Source of the DNA: CAZEQL01 sp964514415
Lineage (GTDB): Bacteria; Chloroflexota; Dehalococcoidia; GIF9; AB-539-J10
DNA length: 11,095 bases
Direction of reading: 5' to 3'
Assembly (NCBI GenBank): GCA_964514415.1
Contig: CAZEQL010000037.1
Coordinates: 1-11,095, forward strand
Positions within the stretch are counted from its first letter, which is position 1. The number at the start of each line of letters is the position of its first letter. Under the pieces are notes generated by a model. The model searched no databases, was not told where the DNA came from, and was given only the letters and a program-made list of their open reading frames with translations. The translations under genes were made by a program, and so were the position numbers. This document shows positions 7,174-11,095 of the stretch, in pieces.

Positions 7174-7575
7174 TCAATTCGTAGAAGAAGCACGGGCAAT
7201 ATGCTCGGCTACCTGCTTGGGTAACTCGTCTATGTCTATTGGTTTGCGAACAAAGCCATCACAGCCGGCATCCAGAGTCTGTTGGACATCCTCTGGTCTC
7301 ACACTGGCGGTCATGGCTAGAATAGGGATGTGAGCTAGTTGGGGCAGGGCTTTGATGCGTCGGGTAGCCTCCAGCCCGTCAATCCCGCCAGGGAGCCGAA
7401 CATCCATCAGAATCAAGTCAGGAAGCTCCGTTTGTGCTACCTTAATAGCTTCCTCACCGGTTCCTGCTCCGATAACCTTATAGCCACGAAGCCCTAATAC
7501 CTTTCCTACCAGGCGTCTGCTGTCTTCCTTGTCATCAACCACCAGAATCTTCTTATCAGCGCCTTCTTTTCCCAT
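7174..7575 (-). CDS. Single-domain response regulator (CheY/Spo0F-like receiver)
   Basis: The 133-residue product is a receiver domain only, with no output domain. Conserved residues are D14/D15 in VVDDKED, phosphoacceptor D58 in LILMDVRLPGG, T89 in AMTAS and K111 in FVRKPID. Such proteins either act by protein contact or shuttle phosphate in a relay. It lies between the histidine kinase (30-base gap) and the REC-HD-GYP gene (44-base gap), so it is the natural first acceptor for that kinase. GGAGG eight bases before the ATG is a strong ribosome binding site, unlike the overlapping starts upstream, which suggests it is made in larger amounts than the kinase. Confidence 0.93.
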   Translation of the reverse strand: MGKEGADKKILVVDDKEDSRRLVGKVLGLRGYKVIGAGTGEEAIKVAQTELPDLILMDVRLPGGIDGLEATRRIKALPQLAHIPILAMTASVRPEDVQQTLDAGCDGFVRKPIDIDELPKQVAEHIARASSTN

Positions 7576-7605
7576 TTATCTTACCTCCAAACATTCAGAG
7601 TAACC

Positions 7606-8847
7606 CTAAGGGCTAGCCACCCTCTTCTTGGGCAGGGTAAAGGTAAATGTGCTGCCCTTACCAATCTCACTCTCAGTCCATATTTTGCCACCCTGCATCT
7701 CTACAAAGTGCTTGCTAATGGCAAGTCCCAAGCCAGTGCCCTCATAGCCAGCTATTTGAGCCGGCCCAACCTGCTTGAAACTTTCAAAGATTGCCTCCAA
7801 ATCCTCCTCTTTCATTCCGATGCCGGTGTCAGTGACCGAGAAAATAAAATCGCTGTCGGCCTCAGCTACATCCAGCTTGACACTACCCTCATTGGTAAAT
7901 TTGACGGCATTGCCTAAGATGTTTATCAATACCTGCTTGGTCTTAGCCTTGTCAGCATACAGGTAGTCAATGTTAGGGGCGACAGAGTAGGTCAAAGCTA
8001 ACCCCTTCTCCCTGGCTAGTTGCTCCACGCCAGGAATCACTTCAGCGAGGAGGTCGGAGATGGTGAACGTTCCGTAGCTGAGCACTATCTTGCCGGCCTC
8101 TATCTTGGACAGGTCTAGAAGGCCGTTTATTAGCCCTAGCAGGTGCTTGCTATTGGTGTAGACAGTGTGGAGGTCCCCCTGCTGTTCTTCGTTAATGTCG
8201 CCTTCCAGCCCATCCAGCATCAACTTGGTGTAACCGATAATAGAGTTTAGCGGAGTCCTCAGCTCGTGGCTCATATTCGCCAGGAATTGAGACTTGTGAC
8301 GGCTCGCTTCTTCTAAGTGGATGTTCGACTGTTCAAGCTCTACGGTCATTTTCTTCAGTTCACTTGTCCGCTCCTCTACCATCTCTTCCAGATTCTCTGA
8401 GTACTCCTTTAGCTTAAGGTGAAGCTCCTCCGTGGTGAGAGGCTGAACCAGACCCCTTTCCGCATCAATGAACGCTTTGGTGGGCTCAAATTCAGGGTCT
8501 GGCAGGGATTTGAATGCCGTGATTAATTCAAGACCACCTGTGGTCTGAGTTACCGCAACATCATCAAAAACTGTTTTCAGTATATCAACATCAAGTGTCT
8601 TCACGGGTTGTCCTGATATAAATAGGAGAACAAGTCTAAAGATGCCGTCTCGCTTGTCCAGTGCCACCTTGATATCAGACATATGGCTCACTGCTACCAT
8701 TCGGCGGCTGAGTTCTGAGGTCACAGTAGCCAGTCTGGTGGCAATAATGGGACCGAGTTTCAGGTCTTCGGCCAGGAGGCGTATCTTGTTCCTCGCCTCA
8801 ACGATAGATGTTTCGTTCATGATGGGAACCGTGCCCAGTTCAATCAT
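7606..8847 (-). CDS. Histidine kinase with a degenerate RsbT-like N-terminal domain
   Basis: The 413-residue protein has no membrane segment. The C-terminal half is a complete kinase: phosphoacceptor H194 in SHELRTPLN, N box with N313 in LGNAVKFT, G1 box DTGIG (340-344) and G2 box GTGLGLAI (370-377). A coiled helix (about 138-185) precedes it. Residues about 12-120 align by eye along the full length of RsbT-type GHKL kinases: ETSIVEARNKIRLLAEDLK matches the first helix, TVTSELSRR the N-box helix and TTGGLELITAFKSL the glycine-rich helix. The N-box Asn has become R49, the DxGxG motif reads ISGQP, and the GLGL motif is lost, so this domain should not be catalytic. The ATG overlaps the phosphatase stop codon (ATGA, four bases), showing translational coupling. 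The N-terminal assignment is inference from motif alignment; the kinase part is firm. Confidence 0.92.
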   Translation of the reverse strand: MIELGTVPIMNETSIVEARNKIRLLAEDLKLGPIIATRLATVTSELSRRMVAVSHMSDIKVALDKRDGIFRLVLLFISGQPVKTLDVDILKTVFDDVAVTQTTGGLELITAFKSLPDPEFEPTKAFIDAERGLVQPLTTEELHLKLKEYSENLEEMVEERTSELKKMTVELEQSNIHLEEASRHKSQFLANMSHELRTPLNSIIGYTKLMLDGLEGDINEEQQGDLHTVYTNSKHLLGLINGLLDLSKIEAGKIVLSYGTFTISDLLAEVIPGVEQLAREKGLALTYSVAPNIDYLYADKAKTKQVLINILGNAVKFTNEGSVKLDVAEADSDFIFSVTDTGIGMKEEDLEAIFESFKQVGPAQIAGYEGTGLGLAISKHFVEMQGGKIWTESEIGKGSTFTFTLPKKRVASP

Positions 8848-9431
8848 CTCTGATACCTCAATGCTATACAGGCGGCATCATCTTCCACTCTGCCAAATTG
8901 ACTAACGATGTAAGTGGCTATTGTTTCGGCACTATCCACCAGCAGTTCCGGGTAGTCTTCTAAATCAAAGTGGTCTTTCACCCCGTCGGTGTATAGGACC
9001 AGAACATCGCCATCGTGTAGTATCATTTTCTCTTCTCTCAGGGACGGCATTACATAGCCGATTATGCCAGACCTGGGAATAACCCTGATATTGCTTGAGC
9101 CAAACTTTCTGGTGTTTATGTTACCCACCCCGAGATAGGTTAGCTCACCTGTTTTTAAATCCAAAAGGCACAAACCAACTACGGCATTCTCATTCAAGTC
9201 CTTCATCTTCTGATGCAGACTATCCATAATGCTGGCTAAATCCTGGCGATAATTCTTCTCCAGAAAGTCATTACAGAGCAGTACCGCCTTACCGGCACCC
9301 TCGTCATGTCCGGCTACATCTACTAGCCCGATAAATACCTTGTTATCAAATTCCTTGATTATCCCGGTATCACCGCAGGCAATGTCATTAGCCATCGGTC
9401 TTATCGCCAGAAAGTAATCCTCTTCAGGCAT
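8844..9431 (-). CDS. rsbX: RsbX-like PP2C/SpoIIE-type serine phosphatase
   Basis: The 195-residue single-domain phosphatase is nearly the same length as Bacillus RsbX, which removes phosphate from the stressosome proteins RsbS and RsbR and resets the sensor. Metal-binding PP2C motifs are visible: CGD with D21, GLVDVAGHDEGAGKA with D38, YLGVGN near 99-104, GDVLVLYTDGV with D149, and VEDDAACIAL with D184/D185. There is no regulatory N-terminal domain such as RsbU has, which favours RsbX over an RsbU-type effector. It starts six bases after the RsbT-like gene and overlaps the kinase gene by four bases. Expected substrates are the two STAS proteins encoded upstream in the operon. A SpoIIE-family phosphatase acting on another anti-anti-sigma protein is the alternative. 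Confidence 0.85.
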   Translation of the reverse strand: MPEEDYFLAIRPMANDIACGDTGIIKEFDNKVFIGLVDVAGHDEGAGKAVLLCNDFLEKNYRQDLASIMDSLHQKMKDLNENAVVGLCLLDLKTGELTYLGVGNINTRKFGSSNIRVIPRSGIIGYVMPSLREEKMILHDGDVLVLYTDGVKDHFDLEDYPELLVDSAETIATYIVSQFGRVEDDAACIALRYQR

Positions 9432-9437
9432 TTTCTT

Positions 9438-9848
9438 CTACACCCATTTCCTCAGCGTAATCTTGGTTCCTACCCTGCGCTCAGTATCTATATGAAACTC
9501 GTCCATCAGCCGTTTCGCACCGGGAAGCCCCAGGCCTAAACTCCCCGAGGTGCTAGAATGGTCTTTCATGGCAGCCCCTATATCAGCTATTCCAGGTCCG
9601 TTATCTTCGGCAACAACCTCAATGCCCCTTTTAATCTTTCTGTTAAGTATTCTTATGGTAATCTCTCCCCTGTTGGCGTAGGTCAGTATGTTTCTGGCCA
9701 GCTCAGAGGTTGCTGTTGCCACCATATACTGTCCGGTTCGGTTAAAACCGGCTACCTCAGCTAATCTCATTGCCTCAGAGGTTGCCTGGGCAATATCAAT
9801 CTCCTCGGAGATTTCAACTCGTTCTTCACTATTCGTCATTGTCGTCAT
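9438..9848 (-). CDS. rsbT: RsbT-like serine/threonine switch kinase (GHKL fold)
   Basis: The 136-residue protein closely follows the RsbT pattern. The N-box helix is TATSELARNILTYA with N53, the G1 motif EDNGPGIADI has D82, and the glycine-rich segment SGSLGLGLPGAKRLMDEF covers 101-118. RsbT-type proteins phosphorylate serine or threonine in STAS-domain partners (RsbS and RsbR) and, once released from the complex, switch on a downstream partner. All ATP-binding residues are present, so it should be active. Its ATG at 9848 overlaps the end of the RsbS-like gene by 20 bases in another frame. A second in-frame ATG at 9839 is an alternative start, and GAGG lies three or twelve bases before these starts. 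The usual partner, an RsbU with an RsbT-binding domain, is absent here. Confidence 0.92.
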   Translation of the reverse strand: MTTMTNSEERVEISEEIDIAQATSEAMRLAEVAGFNRTGQYMVATATSELARNILTYANRGEITIRILNRKIKRGIEVVAEDNGPGIADIGAAMKDHSSTSGSLGLGLPGAKRLMDEFHIDTERRVGTKITLRKWV

Positions 9849-10338
9849 TTTCCTCTTTGCCCGCCTCTACCTCTTGGTCCTCATCAGTTTCCTCCTGCTC
9901 CCCCTCTTCTTCTCCCTCCTCAGGGGCTTCAATTTCCTCCTCAGCTTCCTCAGGCTCCTCTTTGGGTGCTACCACCGGAGCCAACATCCGAAACCCTTCT
10001 TCAAGGCTTATGGCGGTCGCGACACCCCTAATATCAAAGTCCAGGTCAATTAGCGACGCCACCACCCCCGGTCTGAGGCCGGTAATAACCGTTTTAGCTC
10101 CCAGCAGGGATGCCATTCTGGCTGTATCAGAGATTGCCCGACCCAGGGGGGAGTCTATTATGGCCACGCCGGAGACATCAATGATTACTCCCTTTATCCC
10201 CGTCTTGTTGACCCTTCCCAGAATGTCCTCTTGAATCTGGAGCGCCAACTCGTCGTGGAGTTCAACCTGGATGGGCACGACAAGACAGCTCCGGGTAACG
10301 TACATTGCCGCCCGCCATAAGGTTATTTCCTCTTCCAT
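9829..10338 (-). CDS. rsbS: RsbS-like STAS-domain protein with long acidic C-terminal tail
   Basis: The STAS domain matches RsbS: LVVPIQVELHDELALQIQED, then GVIIDVSGVAIIDSPLGRA, then GAKTVITGLRPGVVASLIDL. The serine in IIDSP corresponds to the phosphorylated S59 of Bacillus RsbS (S63 here from the ATG start). RsbS forms the stressosome core with RsbR and holds RsbT until phosphorylated. Typical RsbS proteins are about 120 residues; this one continues with roughly 45 residues made almost only of Glu, Asp, Gly, Ala, Gln and Pro, ending KEENDDNDE. The tail is probably disordered and strongly negative. The ATG at 10338 with GGGTAGG upstream is preferred; an in-frame GTG at 10344 would add two residues. 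The end overlaps the RsbT-like gene by 20 bases. Confidence 0.87.
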   Translation of the reverse strand: MEEEITLWRAAMYVTRSCLVVPIQVELHDELALQIQEDILGRVNKTGIKGVIIDVSGVAIIDSPLGRAISDTARMASLLGAKTVITGLRPGVVASLIDLDFDIRGVATAISLEEGFRMLAPVVAPKEEPEEAEEEIEAPEEGEEEGEQEETDEDQEVEAGKEENDDNDE

Positions 10339-10390
10339 GAGCACCTACCCTTTGCGTAACTGTACCAGTAAAGGAGAAGTTATCTTGAGT

Positions 10391-10807
10391 TTATTTCGTG
10401 GTTGCTTTCCTTTTTACTATTTCAAAACCGAGCATATCAAAGGCAAGCATAACGGCATCCTTTAAGGTTGCCGTGGTATAAATGTCCCCTAACTCAACTC
10501 CCAACTGCACCAGGGTCTGGGCTATCGCCGGGGATATACTGGAGATGATGCAATTAGCGCCCATAAGCTTGCATGCCTGGGTTATCTTTACCAGATGAGC
10601 AGCCACTTTGCTGTCTACAGTTGCTATCCCCAGAATATCGAGTATGACAGTCTTTGACCCGGACTCCAGTACCTTGGCCAGCACTGTTTCCATTACTTCC
10701 TGGGCTCGCTTGGAGTCTATGGTGCCTATTATGGGCAGCAGTAGGATATTCTCCCAGAGAACGGCAACCGGCGTTGGTATTGCTATCTCCTGCCTTCCTG
10801 TTGTCAT
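10391..10807 (-). CDS. rsbR: RsbR-like STAS-domain protein lacking an N-terminal sensor domain
   Basis: The 138-residue protein resembles the C-terminal STAS half of RsbR: LWENILLLPIIGTIDSKRAQ, then VILDILGIATVDSKVAAHLV, then GANCIISSISPAIAQTLVQLG. S66 sits where Bacillus RsbRA has T171, and S89 where it has T205, so both sites phosphorylated by RsbT can be filled. Ordinary RsbR proteins carry a globin-like or other sensor domain of about 130 residues before the STAS domain; here only about 17 residues precede it, so any signal must enter another way. It is the first gene of the operon, with AAGGAGG about ten bases before the ATG. It is followed after about 50 bases by the RsbS-like gene. RsbR rather than RsbS is preferred because of the PIIGTID and AQTLVQLG motifs. 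Confidence 0.85.
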   Translation of the reverse strand: MTTGRQEIAIPTPVAVLWENILLLPIIGTIDSKRAQEVMETVLAKVLESGSKTVILDILGIATVDSKVAAHLVKITQACKLMGANCIISSISPAIAQTLVQLGVELGDIYTTATLKDAVMLAFDMLGFEIVKRKATTK

Positions 10808-10974
10808 TTTTCCTTCCCTCCTTGTAAATATATTTTTCCAGCCTTTTAAAGTTGGCTATAGTATTTAATGTTATACACCCCTTGTTAAAACCTCATCATT
10901 TTTTAGTTTGTCCTTTCCCTCTCATCTACCACCCTCTCAGAAGAACTGAAGAACTGGGGTCAGGTCTTGTAATG
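10808..10974 (-). promoter_or_regulatory. Leader region of the rsb operon
   Basis: This AT-rich 167-base gap precedes the RsbR-like gene. On the minus strand TTAACA (10888-10883) and TACTAT (10863-10858) could form a promoter, but the 19-base spacing and box matches are poor. No convincing alternative-sigma promoter was recognised. AAGGAGG just before the ATG is the ribosome binding site. Nearer the right edge lies AAGACCTGACCCCAG on the minus strand, immediately downstream of the transposase-like fragment and probably part of that element. Confidence 0.35.
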
Positions 10975-11095
10975 CTACTTTTTGTCTTTCCTCTCTACAC
11001 GCTTTATCACTCTACTTATCGTAGCGTAATGCACGCCCAAGTATTCTGCTATCTCCTTTAGAGTATATCCGTAATGAATATGCGCTGTAAAGACC
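10975..11095 (-). CDS. C-terminal fragment of a REP-associated/Y1-type transposase-like protein (cut by window edge)
   Basis: Forty codons are open from the right edge to a TAG at 10975-10977. The translation holds a helix-turn-helix, GYTLKEIAEYLGVHYATIS, followed by RVIKRVERKDKK. This form of tail (GYxxKEIAxYLGxHYxTxSR) is typical of the DNA-binding C-terminus of REP-associated tyrosine transposases (IS200-like Y1 family) in environmental bacteria. The catalytic HUH domain would lie outside the window, so the assignment rests on the tail alone. Another HTH regulator ending in the same motif is possible. It is transcribed toward the rsb operon, 167 bases upstream of its first start. Confidence 0.6.
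   Translation of the reverse strand, partial: VFTAHIHYGYTLKEIAEYLGVHYATISRVIKRVERKDKK

Noticed and set aside
9770..10234. 154-codon plus-strand open frame rich in Ser opposite the RsbS-like gene
   Set aside because: The Ser-rich part is the complement of the acidic tail's purine tract; the true gene is on the minus strand.
10808..10974. Sigma-B-like promoter before the RsbR-like gene
   Set aside because: GTTT-like and GGG-like words occur but not at the needed spacing, and no sigma-B gene is present in the window.

Overview
The window looks like chromosomal DNA of an uncultured or little-studied anaerobic bacterium of moderate GC content. Gene style and palindromic intergenic repeats suggest Chloroflexota (Dehalococcoidia-like), but that assignment is tentative: no marker gene here settles it. 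A stand-alone tRNA-Asp without an encoded CCA tail, a SurE phosphatase and an acyl-CoA dehydrogenase give the left part an ordinary housekeeping character.

Left part (1-4355). A SurE nucleotidase on the minus strand runs off the left edge and is divergent from an acyl-CoA dehydrogenase on the plus strand, which is followed by tRNA-Asp(GUC). A two-gene minus-strand unit comes next: a duplicated DUF350-type membrane protein, then an exported transglutaminase-like protein with a C-terminal membrane anchor. Divergent from it is a small HAD phosphatase of the MtnX/phosphoserine-phosphatase type.

Middle (4356-4741). This gene-free stretch holds two nearly identical 53-bp palindromic elements in direct orientation, a degenerate AT-rich inverted repeat between them, and a separate GC-rich perfect hairpin. 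These look like REP/MITE-type elements.

Right part (4742-10807). Seven tightly packed minus-strand genes appear to form one operon. In transcription order they are: an RsbR-like STAS protein, an RsbS-like STAS protein with a long acidic tail, an RsbT-like switch kinase, an RsbX-like PP2C phosphatase, a histidine kinase, a single-domain response regulator, and a large REC-GAF-PAS-PAS-HD-GYP protein. The first four genes form a minimal stressosome (RsbRSTX) module. The last three form a phosphorelay that ends in a probable cyclic-di-GMP phosphodiesterase. No sigma factor, RsbU, RsbV or RsbW is present in the window. The N-terminal 120 residues of the histidine kinase align by eye along their whole length with RsbT, but have lost the ATP-binding residues. 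The inferred scheme is that phosphorylation of the STAS scaffold releases RsbT, which, together with or in competition with the RsbT-like domain of the kinase, tunes the phosphorelay and so c-di-GMP turnover; RsbX resets the scaffold.

Right edge (10808-11095). An operon leader is followed by the last 40 codons of a gene with a helix-turn-helix tail typical of REP-associated (Y1/IS200-like) transposases. Such an enzyme could be related to the palindromes at 4382-4645.
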